Position numbers and translations under genes: made by a program
The notes under the pieces: generated by a model
What the model was told of the DNA's origin: nothing
Seen by the model: the letters and a program-made list of their open reading frames with translations, nothing else
The model's database searches: none
Part shown: positions 25,504-34,429 of the stretch, piece after piece
Numbering within the stretch: position 1 is the first letter of the stretch
How the letters are laid out: each line of letters opens with the position of its first letter
Origin: SIG455 sp045659025
GTDB taxonomy: Bacteria; Bacillota; Clostridia; UMGS1810
Reading direction: 5' to 3'
Assembly (NCBI GenBank): GCA_045659025.1
Contig: JAZOWA010000034.1
Location: forward strand, 1 to 64,000
DNA: 64,000 bases

Positions 25504-25532
25504 ATTCTATCACGTCAATGTGAGCGATACAA
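25504..25532 (-). promoter_or_regulatory. Promoter of the cyclase gene
   Basis: On the minus strand TTGTAT (25527-25532), 17 bases, TAGAAT (25504-25509). It partly overlaps the U-tract of the upstream nagB terminator. Confidence 0.55.
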
Positions 25533-25565
25533 AAACAGTCCCGACGTGATTGCTGCCGGGACTGT
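25530..25565 (-). terminator. Terminator of the glmM-nagB operon
   Basis: On the minus strand an 11-base G+C-rich arm (25555-25565) pairs with 25535-25545, followed by TTTTTG. A second smaller hairpin (about 25579-25602) precedes it. Confidence 0.7.
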
Positions 25566-25624
25566 AACTGCTTTACTGACACCCGCTGTTTCACAGGGTG
25601 TTTATTTTAATTATATTCGGTTAA

Positions 25625-26335
25625 TCAGTTCTCGCAGAAGATTACAGTAACATCACTGTGAAGCTGGAGAATAGACGCAGGCACCTTGGGGGTGATAGGA
25701 CCGAAGAAGGATTTTTCCACGATGTCCTTCTTGTTTTTACCATTGGCAATGAGGAGTACCTTTTTGGCATTCATAATAGATTTCATACCCATTGTGATTG
25801 CCTCTCTGGGCACATCGTCAATGGATTCAAAGAATCTTGCATTTGCCTCAATGGTGGACTCATCAAGCTTTACACTGTGGGTCTCTGCGGTGAAGAATTC
25901 ATCGGGCTCGTTAAATCCGATATGACCGTCTAACCCGATACCGAGAAGCTGAATATCTATACCGCCCAAATCCTCAATGAGAGCATCATAACGCTCACCC
26001 TCTTTGGCAAGGTCGGGAGCGCAACCGTCGGGAACGTGGGTCTTGGCGATATCGATGTTGATTTTGGAAAAAAGGTTGGTATTCATAAAATATCTGTAGC
26101 TCTGATCGTTGTCAGGAGTAAGACCTGAATACTCGTCAAGGTTTACAGAGGTTACGGCAGAGAAATCCACCTCACCTGCATCACACATCTTTGCCAGATT
26201 TGCATAGGTGCCAAGGGGGGAAGAACCGGTGGCAAGGCCCAACACACAGTTGTTCTTTGCCTTCACAACATCGGCTATAATATTTGCCGCTTTCTCGCTG
26301 AGTGCCTCGTAGGATTCAACTTTAATAAAATTCAT
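25625..26335 (-). CDS. nagB: Glucosamine-6-phosphate deaminase
   Basis: 236 residues. It converts glucosamine-6-P to fructose-6-P and ammonia. Conserved segments are LGLATGSSPLGTYANL (phosphate loop), SVNLDEYSGL with the catalytic aspartate, and GIGLDGHIGFNEP. AAAGGA precedes the ATG. It lies 21 bases after the beta-helix protein and is co-directional with the XRE-GlmM fusion, forming an amino-sugar operon. Confidence 0.93.
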   Translation of the reverse strand: MNFIKVESYEALSEKAANIIADVVKAKNNCVLGLATGSSPLGTYANLAKMCDAGEVDFSAVTSVNLDEYSGLTPDNDQSYRYFMNTNLFSKINIDIAKTHVPDGCAPDLAKEGERYDALIEDLGGIDIQLLGIGLDGHIGFNEPDEFFTAETHSVKLDESTIEANARFFESIDDVPREAITMGMKSIMNAKKVLLIANGKNKKDIVEKSFFGPITPKVPASILQLHSDVTVIFCEN

Positions 26336-26356
26336 GGTAACATTTTCCTTTCGGAT

Positions 26357-27019
26357 TTATTTTCTCCCGACTATATTGTCGTTGGATTTCACAATGCAGT
26401 TTTCACCATATACACCCCGAAGGGCGGTAAGGGGATATACGGAGGTATTTCTGCCTACTACGGTGCCGGGGTTTAACACACACCCGCAACCAATATCCGC
26501 ACCATCTCCTAAAATACCGCCTATCTTACGAAGGCCCGTCTCATATTCGGTATCGCCGTGGATTATTATGCTCTTACCGTCGGCTTTGAGGTTGGAGCAT
26601 ATAGCACCTGCGCCCATATGGGCGTGGTTACCCAGAACAGAGTCTCCTACATAATTATAATGTGGAACCTGCACATTGTCAAGCAAAACGGCATTTTTGA
26701 GTTCGCTGGAATTACCTATCACACAACCCTCTCCCGTGATAACGCTTCCCCGTATAAATGCACTGGGTCTCACCTCGGTTCCTGATCCAAGGACTGTGGG
26801 TGGCATTATGGCGGCGGTGGGGTGGATTGTGACATTTTCACCCACAAGAACGCCCTCAGCAATAAGTGTGTATCCGGCAGGCGGATTTGCTATAAATTCC
26901 AGTATAAACTCTTTTATATGGGGGAGTATTTCCCAGGGGTATTCGTGATTTTCAAAGAGGGGTGCAAGGTAATCGTTTTTACAATCAAAAAGTTCTGATG
27001 TTCTGACTTTTTTAACCAA
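26357..27019 (-). CDS. GlmU-like left-handed beta-helix (hexapeptide-repeat) protein
   Basis: 220 residues. The N-terminal 50 residues (SELFDCKNDYLAPLFENHEY...) resemble a short leader found on sugar-phosphate nucleotidyltransferase relatives. Residues about 55-215 are hexapeptide repeats (VLVGENVTIHPTAAIMPPTV and similar) forming a left-handed beta-helix like the GlmU acetyltransferase half. No pyrophosphorylase domain is present. Beside glmM and nagB it could acetylate glucosamine-1-P or act as a scaffold; neither is shown. The start is TTG at 27019, overlapping the glmM stop by 8 bases, with GGGAGG eight bases upstream. Confidence 0.75.
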   Translation of the reverse strand: MVKKVRTSELFDCKNDYLAPLFENHEYPWEILPHIKEFILEFIANPPAGYTLIAEGVLVGENVTIHPTAAIMPPTVLGSGTEVRPSAFIRGSVITGEGCVIGNSSELKNAVLLDNVQVPHYNYVGDSVLGNHAHMGAGAICSNLKADGKSIIIHGDTEYETGLRKIGGILGDGADIGCGCVLNPGTVVGRNTSVYPLTALRGVYGENCIVKSNDNIVGRK

Positions 27020-28643
27020 TGCTGTGGCCTCCCTTTACGATGGCAGATACTATTTTTTCGGCATACTCTACGCAAAGGCGCTCGGTCTCGCACTCGGTCA
27101 TAACTCTTATAACGGGTTCTGTACCGCTTTTGCGCAGAAGCACTCTGCCTTTGCCGCCGATGAGCTTTTCTACGGCGTCTTTTTCTTTGAGTACAGTGCT
27201 GTCGTTTATTGCTGCGTCCTTGTCTTTCACACGCACGTTCTTTGTGTATTGGGGATATAGTTTAACGGGTTGGGCAAGTTCTGCGAGAGAACGTTTTGAG
27301 TCACAGATCTCCTCTGTAATCATAATAGCAGTGAGAAGTCCGTCTCCCGTGGTGGCGTATTTTTTGAGGATTATATGACCTGATTGCTCTCCGCCCAGAC
27401 TGTAATCGTTTTCCTGCATACATTCATACACGAATCTGTCGCCTACGGTAGTCTGCACACATTTTATGCCCTCTTCCTCCAATGATGCGATGAGACCGCT
27501 GTTTGACATTACGGTGGCAACGATTGTATCGTCGTTTAGCATACCTCTTGATTTCAGGCGTTTGCCCAGAATATACATCATAGCATCACCATCTACTACG
27601 TTGCCGTTGCCGTCAACCGCTATACACCTGTCGCAATCACCGTCAAAGGCAAAACCTACATCAAGATGGTTTTCCCTCACCAGTTTACACAGATTCTCAA
27701 TATGGGTAGACCCGCAGTTCTGATTGACATTCAATCCGTCGGGCTCTGCACCGATAACGGTAGTCTGCGCGCCGAGGGCGGCAAACACGGTTTTGGCAAT
27801 CATCCAGGATGCACCGTTTGCACAATCAAGACCTATCCTTAAATTTCTGTAGGAGTTGGATGCGAGGGATATGAGATATCCTACATATCGGTTTCTGCCC
27901 GATACATAGTCGATTATTCTGCCGATTCTCTCTCTGTGGGCGAGGGGGAGATCATCGCCTGTAACACCTAGGGTTTTGAGGTCTCCGTCAATATATGATT
28001 CTATGAGGGACACCTCTGTGTCGTTGAGTTTCTCGCCGAAACGGTTGATGACCTTGATACCGTTGTCATAAAAGGGATTGTGGGATGCGGTAATCATAAT
28101 GCCACAGTCAAAATCGTCCTGCCTTGTAACGTATGAAACGCTTGGTGTGGTGGTTACGTGGAGCATATATGCGTCTGCTCCCGATGCAGTGATACCTGCC
28201 ACCAGAGAGTATTCTATCATATAGCTTGAACGCCTGGTGTCTTTGCCGATTACGATTCTTGGGCGGTAAGCCGCCTTGTCACATCCCGACAGGGCAGATG
28301 AGAAATACCAGCCAAGAAATCTGCCTACTTTATATGCCTGCATAGAGGTGAGGTTAATATTTGCCTCGCCTCTGAATCCGTCGGTGCCGAAATACTTATT
28401 GCCGACAGAGGCGTCGGGGTTATCCTTTTTTATAATTGCGTTCTCCCTGAGCAGATCGTCTGCTGATATATTGAATAAATCACAAAGTGTCATAATTTTA
28501 TCCACCTGTGGCAGAGCCAGGTCTTTCTCCCACTTGGATACGGACTGACGGGAAACATCAATCTTTTCTGCCAGATCTTCCTGAGAAATTCCATTAAGGT
28601 TTCTTAAGTAGGCGATTTTATTGCCGAGTGTCAAAGTTATCAT
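27012..28643 (-). CDS. glmM: XRE helix-turn-helix domain fused to phosphoglucosamine mutase (GlmM)
   Basis: About 543 residues in one uninterrupted frame. Residues 7-66 are a complete XRE DNA-binding domain (QEDLAEKIDVSRQSVSKWEK). A short linker leads to a full GlmM from about residue 83 (KYFGTDGFRGEANINL). Mutase motifs are intact: phosphoserine loop ITASHNP (Ser187), metal loop DGDCDRC, sugar loop GGEQSGH, and phosphate loop RKSGTEPVIRVM. It should interconvert glucosamine-6-P and glucosamine-1-P for UDP-GlcNAc synthesis. Typical GlmM is about 450 residues with no DNA-binding part. ATG 28643 abuts its AAAGG; TTG 28634 has better spacing. Autoregulation is suggested by the palindrome at 28664-28677. 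Confidence 0.88.
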   Translation of the reverse strand: MITLTLGNKIAYLRNLNGISQEDLAEKIDVSRQSVSKWEKDLALPQVDKIMTLCDLFNISADDLLRENAIIKKDNPDASVGNKYFGTDGFRGEANINLTSMQAYKVGRFLGWYFSSALSGCDKAAYRPRIVIGKDTRRSSYMIEYSLVAGITASGADAYMLHVTTTPSVSYVTRQDDFDCGIMITASHNPFYDNGIKVINRFGEKLNDTEVSLIESYIDGDLKTLGVTGDDLPLAHRERIGRIIDYVSGRNRYVGYLISLASNSYRNLRIGLDCANGASWMIAKTVFAALGAQTTVIGAEPDGLNVNQNCGSTHIENLCKLVRENHLDVGFAFDGDCDRCIAVDGNGNVVDGDAMMYILGKRLKSRGMLNDDTIVATVMSNSGLIASLEEEGIKCVQTTVGDRFVYECMQENDYSLGGEQSGHIILKKYATTGDGLLTAIMITEEICDSKRSLAELAQPVKLYPQYTKNVRVKDKDAAINDSTVLKEKDAVEKLIGGKGRVLLRKSGTEPVIRVMTECETERLCVEYAEKIVSAIVKGGHSIG

Positions 28644-28663
28644 CCTTTCGGTTAATAATGATA

Positions 28664-28677
28664 TACATTTATATGTA
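28664..28677. promoter_or_regulatory. Palindrome at the XRE-GlmM promoter (operator candidate)
   Basis: TACATTTATATGTA region: TACAT and ATGTA arms around a 4-base centre, at about +4 to +17 of the predicted transcript. The flanks extend the symmetry loosely (GATATACAT / ATGTAGTATAC). It could bind the XRE domain of the gene it precedes. Confidence 0.4.
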
Positions 28678-28687
28678 GTATACCTCA

Positions 28688-28715
28688 ATTCTAAAGGAAA
28701 TATGAGCAGAGTCAA
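28688..28715 (-). promoter_or_regulatory. Promoter of the XRE-glmM operon
   Basis: On the minus strand TTGACT (28710-28715), 16 bases, TAGAAT (28688-28693). The 370-base gap 28644-29013 holds this promoter, its palindrome, a CGGTTTTT/AAAAACCG inverted repeat near 28813-28858, and the nifJ promoter; no gene is seen. Confidence 0.6.
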
Positions 28716-28901
28716 GCAACTTTGCTACACAATTTACGCAACCTGTGGTTGCGGTGTTGTGTGGTCTTTACCGAATTATGATATAAATACGTTGATACTG
28801 CTGTTTCGAAGCGGTTTTTATCATATGCATAATGCCAAAACAACCGGCCAAAAACCGTTTCTGTTTATAAAATATCGACAAATTGAAAAAAAGTGAAAAT
28901 A

Positions 28902-28919
28902 TTGTTTGAAAATTAACAA
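28902..28919. promoter_or_regulatory. Rex-like operator upstream of nifJ
   Basis: TTGTTTGAAAATTAACAA matches the Rex consensus TTGTTAANNNNTTAACAA at 12 of its 14 fixed positions and overlaps the -35 of the nifJ promoter. Rex represses fermentation and redox genes when NADH/NAD+ is low. Its assignment here is by motif only. Confidence 0.6.
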
Positions 28920-28934
28920 AACTTGTGATAGAAT
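28906..28934 (+). promoter_or_regulatory. Promoter of nifJ
   Basis: TTGAAA (28906-28911), 17 bases, TAGAAT (28929-28934). The transcript leader is about 70 bases. Confidence 0.65.
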
Positions 28935-29013
28935 ATATATGATTGCGACATTATGGGTTTTTTTATTTATTTCGCATCTATTTTATTTAAATATATTAGG
29001 AGGATGATTTATC

Positions 29014-32000
29014 ATGGCAAAAACATTTAAGACCATGGACGGTAACTGCGCAGCAGCTCATTGCGCCTATGCGTTTACTGAAGTTGCGGCAATTTACCCC
29101 ATTACTCCTTCATCAACAATGGCAGAGTATGTTGATGAGTGGAGTGCAAAGGGCTTGAAGAACATCTACGGCGAGACTGTTGAAGTTGTAGAGATGCAGT
29201 CCGAGGCCGGTGCAGCAGGTGCTGTTCACGGTTCACTTCAGGCAGGTGCTATGACCACCACTTTCACAGCATCACAGGGCTTGCTCCTTATGATCCCCAA
29301 TATGTACAAGATCGCAGGTGAGCTTCTCCCCTCAGTTTTCCACGTAAGTGCACGTGCTCTTGCGGCACACGCTCTTAACATCTTTGGTGACCACCAGGAC
29401 GTTATGGCTTGTCGTCAGACAGGTTTTGCAATGCTCGCATCCGGTAGTGTTCAGGAAACAATGGACCTCGGTGGTGTTGCACACCTCGCTTCTATCAAAG
29501 GAAGAGTTCCCTTCCTCCACTTCTTCGATGGTTTCCGTACATCACACGAGATCCAGAAGATCGAGGTTATGGACTTTGAAGACCTCAAGAAGCTCGTTGA
29601 CTGGGAAGCTCTTAAAGAGTTCAAAGACAGAGCGCTCAACCCTGAGCACCCCGTACTCCGCGGTACAGCGCAGAACGGCGATATCTACTTCCAGGGTAGA
29701 GAGGCTTGCAATAAGTTCTACGATGCAATCCCTGATATCGTAGCAGATTACATGAAGGAAATCACCAAGATCACAGGCCGTGAGTACAAGCCCTTTAACT
29801 ACTACGGTGCTGCTGATGCCAAGAAGGTTATCGTTGCTATGGGTAGCGTATGCCAGGCATTGGAAGAGACTGTTGATTACCTCAACGCAAAAGGCGAGAA
29901 GGTTGGTGTACTTGAAGTTCACCTTTACAGACCCTTCTCTGCAAAATACTTCTTTGACGTAATGCCCAAGACAGTTGAGAAGATCGCTGTACTTGATAGA
30001 ACAAAAGAGCCCGGCTCCCTTGGCGAACCCCTCTATCTTGACGTTTGCAACCTTTACAAAGATTGCGCTAACGCTCCCAAGATTGTTGGCGGTCGTTTCG
30101 GTCTTGGTTCTAAGGATACCACTCCCACACAGCTCGTTGCTGTATTTGCTAACCTTGATGCTGCTGAGCCCAAGAACGGCTTCACCATCGGTATCAAAGA
30201 CGACGTTACCAACCTTTCACTCGAGCTCGGCGAGAGAATCAATGCTGCTCCCGCAGGTGCTACACGTTGTAAGTTCTGGGGCTTCGGTTCTGACGGTACT
30301 GTAGGTGCTAACAAAGACGCTATCAAGATCATCGGTGACAATACCGATATGTATGCTCAGGCATATTTTGATTACGACTCCAAAAAATCCGGTGGTGTTA
30401 CCATGTCTCACTTGAGATTCGGTAAGACTCCCATTAAGTCAACATACCTCCTTGACGAGGCAGACTATATTGCATGTCACAAACCCGCATACGTATATCA
30501 GTATGATGTACTCGAGGGTCTCAGAAAAGGCGGTACATTCCTCCTTAACTGTGTATGGACTCCTGAAGAACTCAGTGACAGACTCCCTGCAAGCGTAAAA
30601 CGCTACATAGCAGAGAACGAAATCAACTTCTACACCATTAACGCTGTTGATGTTGCAGTTAAGGTTGGTCTCGGTTCCACAAGAATCAACATGGTTACCC
30701 AGAGTGCGTTCTTCAAACTTGCTAACGTTATTCCCTTTGACGAAGCAGTTAAGCTCATCAAAGAAGCAATCAAGAAGACATACGGCAAGAAGGGTGACGA
30801 AATCGTTAACATGAACTGTGCTGCAGTTGACGGTGCGGTAGACGCTCTCGTTAAGATTGATGTTCCCGCTGATTGGAAAGATGCTAAGGACGATATCAAA
30901 GTTGATGCTAACCGTCCTGAGTTCATCACCAAGGTTGTTGACCCCGTTAACGGCCAGAGAGGTAACAAACTCCCCGTAAGCACATTCCTTGGCAGAGAAG
31001 ACGGTACATTCGAGACAGGTACTTCCAGATACGAGAAACGTGGCGTAGCCGTTATGGTTCCCGATTGGCAGAAAGACACCTGTATCCAGTGTAACCAGTG
31101 TTCACTCGTTTGTCCTCACGCTGCTATCCGTCCCGTATTGGTTGACGAGGCAGAAAAAGCTGCTGCTCCTGCCGGCTTTGACACACTCAAAGCAATCGGT
31201 AAGGACTTTGCAGGTCTTGAGTTCAGAATGCAGGTATCTCCCCTTGACTGTCTTGGTTGTGGCGTTTGTGCTAACGTATGTCCTGCTCCCAAGGGCAAGG
31301 CACTCGTTATGAAGCCCATCGACGAAGTTGCAGAAGTTGAAGCTGCTAACTGGACTTACGGTATCGAAACTGTTAAGAACAAAGCTCACCTCGTTGACAA
31401 AGCATCCAACATCAAGAACTCTCAGTTCGCTCAGCCCTACCTTGAGTTCTCCGGTGCTTGTGCAGGTTGTGGTGAGACACCTTATATCAAACTTATCACT
31501 CAGCTCTTTGGTGATAGAATGATGGTTGCAAACGCTACAGGTTGTACATCAATCTGGGGTGGTTCTGCTCCCTCAATGCCTTACTGCAAAGACGAGAACG
31601 GCAGAGGTCCCGCTTGGGCTAACTCCCTCTTCGAGGACAACGCAGAGTTCGGTCTCGGTATGGCAATCGCTAACAAGAAAGTAAGAAACACTCTTGCTGC
31701 AAGAATGAACGAAGCAATGGATTCAGTTTCACCTGAACTCGCTGCTGCATTCAAAGAGTGGATTGAAGCAAAAGATTGCGCTAAGGGTTCTAAGGAAGCT
31801 GCAGATAAGATCGAAGCTCTTATCAAAGACGCAGACAAATCCAACCCTGCAGTTAAAGAAATCGCTGACAGATGCGACTTCCTCGTTAAGAAGTCACAGT
31901 GGATCTTCGGTGGTGACGGTTGGGCATACGACATCGGTTACGGCGGTCTTGACCACGTTATCGCATCCGGCGAGGATGTAAACATCTTCGTTGTAGATAC

Positions 32001-32544
32001 CGAAGTTTACTCCAACACAGGTGGTCAGTCTTCAAAAGCTACTCCTACCGCTGCTATCGCTAAGTTCGCTGCATCCGGTAAGAAAGTTAAGAAGAAAGAC
32101 CTCGGTATGATTGGTACCACATACGGTTATGTATATGTAGCTCAGATCGCTCTCGGTGCAGACATGGCTCAGGCACTCAAAGCAATCAAAGAAGCAGAAG
32201 CATATCCCGGTCCTTCACTCATCATCGCTTACGCTCCCTGTATCAACCATGGTATCAAAGCTAAGGGCGGTATGGGTAACTCCATCGCTGAGGAGAAGAA
32301 AGCAGTTGAGTGCGGTTACTGGCACCTCTGGAGATACAATCCTCTCCTTAAAGAAGAAGGAAAGAACCCCTTCGTACTTGATTCTAAAGAGCCCACAGGC
32401 ACAGTTAAAGAATTCCTCGAAGGTGAGAACAGATACCTCATGCTCCAGAAAGCATTCCCTGCAGCAGCAGAGAAACTCTTCGCTAAAGCTGAGGAAGATC
32501 TCAAAGAAAGATACGAAACATACAAGAGACAGGCTCGTGACTAA
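29014..32544 (+). CDS. nifJ: Pyruvate:ferredoxin (flavodoxin) oxidoreductase
   Basis: 1176 residues, the usual length of single-chain PFOR. It oxidises pyruvate with CoA to acetyl-CoA and CO2, reducing ferredoxin. The N-terminal domain I has YPITPSSTMAEYVDEW; domains II-IV follow. The two-cluster ferredoxin module holds CIQCNQCSLVCPHAAIRP near residue 690 and CLGCGVCANVCPAP near 748. The TPP domain has CAGCGETPY and GDGWAYDIGYGG near 968, with the NTGGQSSKATP loop. Codon use is strongly biased (GCT, AAG, CTC), as in highly expressed genes. AGGAGG precedes the start. Regulation by Rex is suggested by the promoter site. Rnf downstream of ferredoxin is encoded 4 kb away. Confidence 0.97.
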   Translation: MAKTFKTMDGNCAAAHCAYAFTEVAAIYPITPSSTMAEYVDEWSAKGLKNIYGETVEVVEMQSEAGAAGAVHGSLQAGAMTTTFTASQGLLLMIPNMYKIAGELLPSVFHVSARALAAHALNIFGDHQDVMACRQTGFAMLASGSVQETMDLGGVAHLASIKGRVPFLHFFDGFRTSHEIQKIEVMDFEDLKKLVDWEALKEFKDRALNPEHPVLRGTAQNGDIYFQGREACNKFYDAIPDIVADYMKEITKITGREYKPFNYYGAADAKKVIVAMGSVCQALEETVDYLNAKGEKVGVLEVHLYRPFSAKYFFDVMPKTVEKIAVLDRTKEPGSLGEPLYLDVCNLYKDCANAPKIVGGRFGLGSKDTTPTQLVAVFANLDAAEPKNGFTIGIKDDVTNLSLELGERINAAPAGATRCKFWGFGSDGTVGANKDAIKIIGDNTDMYAQAYFDYDSKKSGGVTMSHLRFGKTPIKSTYLLDEADYIACHKPAYVYQYDVLEGLRKGGTFLLNCVWTPEELSDRLPASVKRYIAENEINFYTINAVDVAVKVGLGSTRINMVTQSAFFKLANVIPFDEAVKLIKEAIKKTYGKKGDEIVNMNCAAVDGAVDALVKIDVPADWKDAKDDIKVDANRPEFITKVVDPVNGQRGNKLPVSTFLGREDGTFETGTSRYEKRGVAVMVPDWQKDTCIQCNQCSLVCPHAAIRPVLVDEAEKAAAPAGFDTLKAIGKDFAGLEFRMQVSPLDCLGCGVCANVCPAPKGKALVMKPIDEVAEVEAANWTYGIETVKNKAHLVDKASNIKNSQFAQPYLEFSGACAGCGETPYIKLITQLFGDRMMVANATGCTSIWGGSAPSMPYCKDENGRGPAWANSLFEDNAEFGLGMAIANKKVRNTLAARMNEAMDSVSPELAAAFKEWIEAKDCAKGSKEAADKIEALIKDADKSNPAVKEIADRCDFLVKKSQWIFGGDGWAYDIGYGGLDHVIASGEDVNIFVVDTEVYSNTGGQSSKATPTAAIAKFAASGKKVKKKDLGMIGTTYGYVYVAQIALGADMAQALKAIKEAEAYPGPSLIIAYAPCINHGIKAKGGMGNSIAEEKKAVECGYWHLWRYNPLLKEEGKNPFVLDSKEPTGTVKEFLEGENRYLMLQKAFPAAAEKLFAKAEEDLKERYETYKRQARD

Positions 32545-32575
32545 TTTTTAGTCTCTGTCCGAATATGATTTCCCG

Positions 32576-32609
32576 CGAGAGTACATCGTAAGATGTGCTC
32601 TCGTTTTTT
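32576..32609 (+). terminator. Terminator of nifJ
   Basis: A 12-bp stem (32576-32587 with 32592-32603, one G-T pair), loop GTAA, then TTTTTT. Confidence 0.85.
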
Positions 32610-32670
32610 ATTTTGTGATTATTTTGCGACGAATGGGGGAATATTTTTAATTAAGGTACGGTGGTGCTTT

Positions 32671-34227
32671 ATGATGAAGATGAAAAAATCAGCGAAAATA
32701 TGGATAGCGGTAAGTATCGCATTGGTGATGCTTGCCCTTATTTTGCTACTTATATTTAATGGCAGGATTTACTACGGCATATCCGCAGGCGGAGTGGATA
32801 TAGGTGGCAGGACCCGTGCAGAGGCAGAGCAGATTCTTGACAGTACAGATTTCTTTGCCAATATGCCTCAATTTGAGTGTAACGGTGTCACCTTCTCCGC
32901 TGCCGCTGATGAGCTGGGCATATCCTGGGATAGCAAGGCTACGGCAGAGAGGGCATACCAATACGGCAGAGGGGGTAATGTGCTCAATCGTATTGCTGGT
33001 ATATACCGCCTTATGTTCACCCCTGCAGATATTCCCATAGAGATTGAGATTGACGAGGCTAAGCTAAATGCTGTGCTTGATAACTATATCAAAGACCTCC
33101 GCACTCCCGCCACCGAACCCCTTTCCCGTCTTGAAGGTGATAAAATCTTCATCACAAACGGCAGGGAAGGGGTGGATGTGAGCATTGCAAAGCTTGAAAA
33201 GGATCTGTCCGATTTTATATATAATAAGGAAGAAAAGATTGTCCTCACTCTTGAGATGACCAATCCCACCACCTTAACAGCAGAGGAACTCCGCAATAAA
33301 TTTGCCACTCTGCCCGTCGATGCTACGTATTCTGTGTCAAACCTGCGCATATCCTACACCTCAAGTAAAAACGGTGTGGAGTTTGATGTGCGCGAAGCGG
33401 ATAGGATATTAAAGGATAATGCCGATAACCTCAACGAGTATTTCATTCCCGTCACCATAATTCCACCTGAGCACACCATAGAATCTCTTGATAAATCCCT
33501 GTTCGGCGATTGCCTTGGCACCTATACTTCAAAGTACAATCCTGCAGAGAAGGGCAGAACGAAGAACGTCACCCTCGCCGCATCAAAGATAAACAATATT
33601 GTGCTGGGTAAGGGGGATGTGTTTTCCTATAACGCTATAGTGGGAGAAAGAACTGCAAAGCGTGGATTCACCCCCGCCAAGGTGTATTCGGGCGGTGTGG
33701 TGGCAGAGGGGCTTGGCGGCGGAGTGTGTCAGGTATCATCCACTTTATACAATGCCGTGTTGTATGCAGACCTTGAAGTTATAAGTCGGACGGGGCACTC
33801 CCTGCCCGTTACCTATGTCCCCTTGGGAAGGGATGCCACCGTGTCCTACGGTGATATAGATTTCAGATTCTCCAACCCCAATGGCAGTTATGTCAGGATA
33901 ACCTCTTCCGTAGGTGGCGGAGTACTTACTGTATCGGTGTGGGGGAGAAGGGTTGAGGATAAGAAGGTGGAAATCCGCACAGAACGGGTGAGTACAATTC
34001 CTTTTTCTGTCAAGGAAGAAGAGGACACCACAATCCCCTATGGTGAGCATAAGGTCAAGCAGACGGGCAGGGACGGAGCAGAGGTAAACACATATAAGAC
34101 GGTGATTGAAAATGGGAAAGCAGTGTATACCAAACTCCTGCACCGCAGCACCTACAATCCCATAGATCAGATAAACCTTGTCCACCCGAAACCACCCCCT
34201 GACGAACCACTAACCTCCGCAAACTGA
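32671..34227 (+). CDS. VanW-family cell-surface protein with G5 domain
   Basis: About 519 residues. An N-terminal membrane anchor or signal segment (about 8-30) is followed by a peptidoglycan-binding-like YkuD N-terminal domain (PF12229 type, about 35-260), a VanW domain with GGVCQVSSTLYNAVLYADLE near residue 355, and a C-terminal G5-like segment (VKEEEDTTIPYGEHKV). Such proteins sit on the cell surface; the VanW biochemical role is unknown, and there is no vanHAX here. The frame is open to 32593, but ATG 32671 begins the basic/hydrophobic anchor and is preceded by GGTGGTG. It has its own terminator. Confidence 0.85.
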   Translation: MMKMKKSAKIWIAVSIALVMLALILLLIFNGRIYYGISAGGVDIGGRTRAEAEQILDSTDFFANMPQFECNGVTFSAAADELGISWDSKATAERAYQYGRGGNVLNRIAGIYRLMFTPADIPIEIEIDEAKLNAVLDNYIKDLRTPATEPLSRLEGDKIFITNGREGVDVSIAKLEKDLSDFIYNKEEKIVLTLEMTNPTTLTAEELRNKFATLPVDATYSVSNLRISYTSSKNGVEFDVREADRILKDNADNLNEYFIPVTIIPPEHTIESLDKSLFGDCLGTYTSKYNPAEKGRTKNVTLAASKINNIVLGKGDVFSYNAIVGERTAKRGFTPAKVYSGGVVAEGLGGGVCQVSSTLYNAVLYADLEVISRTGHSLPVTYVPLGRDATVSYGDIDFRFSNPNGSYVRITSSVGGGVLTVSVWGRRVEDKKVEIRTERVSTIPFSVKEEEDTTIPYGEHKVKQTGRDGAEVNTYKTVIENGKAVYTKLLHRSTYNPIDQINLVHPKPPPDEPLTSAN

Positions 34228-34247
34228 TGGCAAAAACGATAAAAAGC

Positions 34248-34278
34248 ACCGCCCATATTCACTTTATGGGCGGTTTTT
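34248..34278 (+). terminator. Terminator of the VanW-family gene
   Basis: Stem ACCGCCCATA with TATGGGCGGT, 7-base loop, TTTTTG. Confidence 0.85.
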
Positions 34279-34363
34279 GTGCAACTTTTTATGTCAATAT
34301 TTGTCAAAAACCGTAATCTGCCAAATTTTTTCACAATTTTTATAAAAAAATTGCTTTTTATCC

Positions 34364-34392
34364 TTGCAAATTGAACAAAAAAATAGTATTAT
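34364..34392 (+). promoter_or_regulatory. Promoter of the CdaR-type regulator
   Basis: TTGCAA (34364-34369), 17 bases, TATTAT (34387-34392), in a very A+T-rich stretch. Confidence 0.65.
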
Positions 34393-34429
34393 GTATTGTA
34401 GAGGTGTATTTTATAAATGAGGTGATATT

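Noticed and set aside
28621..28896. Open frame in the glmM-nifJ gap
   Set aside because: No Shine-Dalgarno and it overlaps the glmM promoter and operator; the peptide has no family features.
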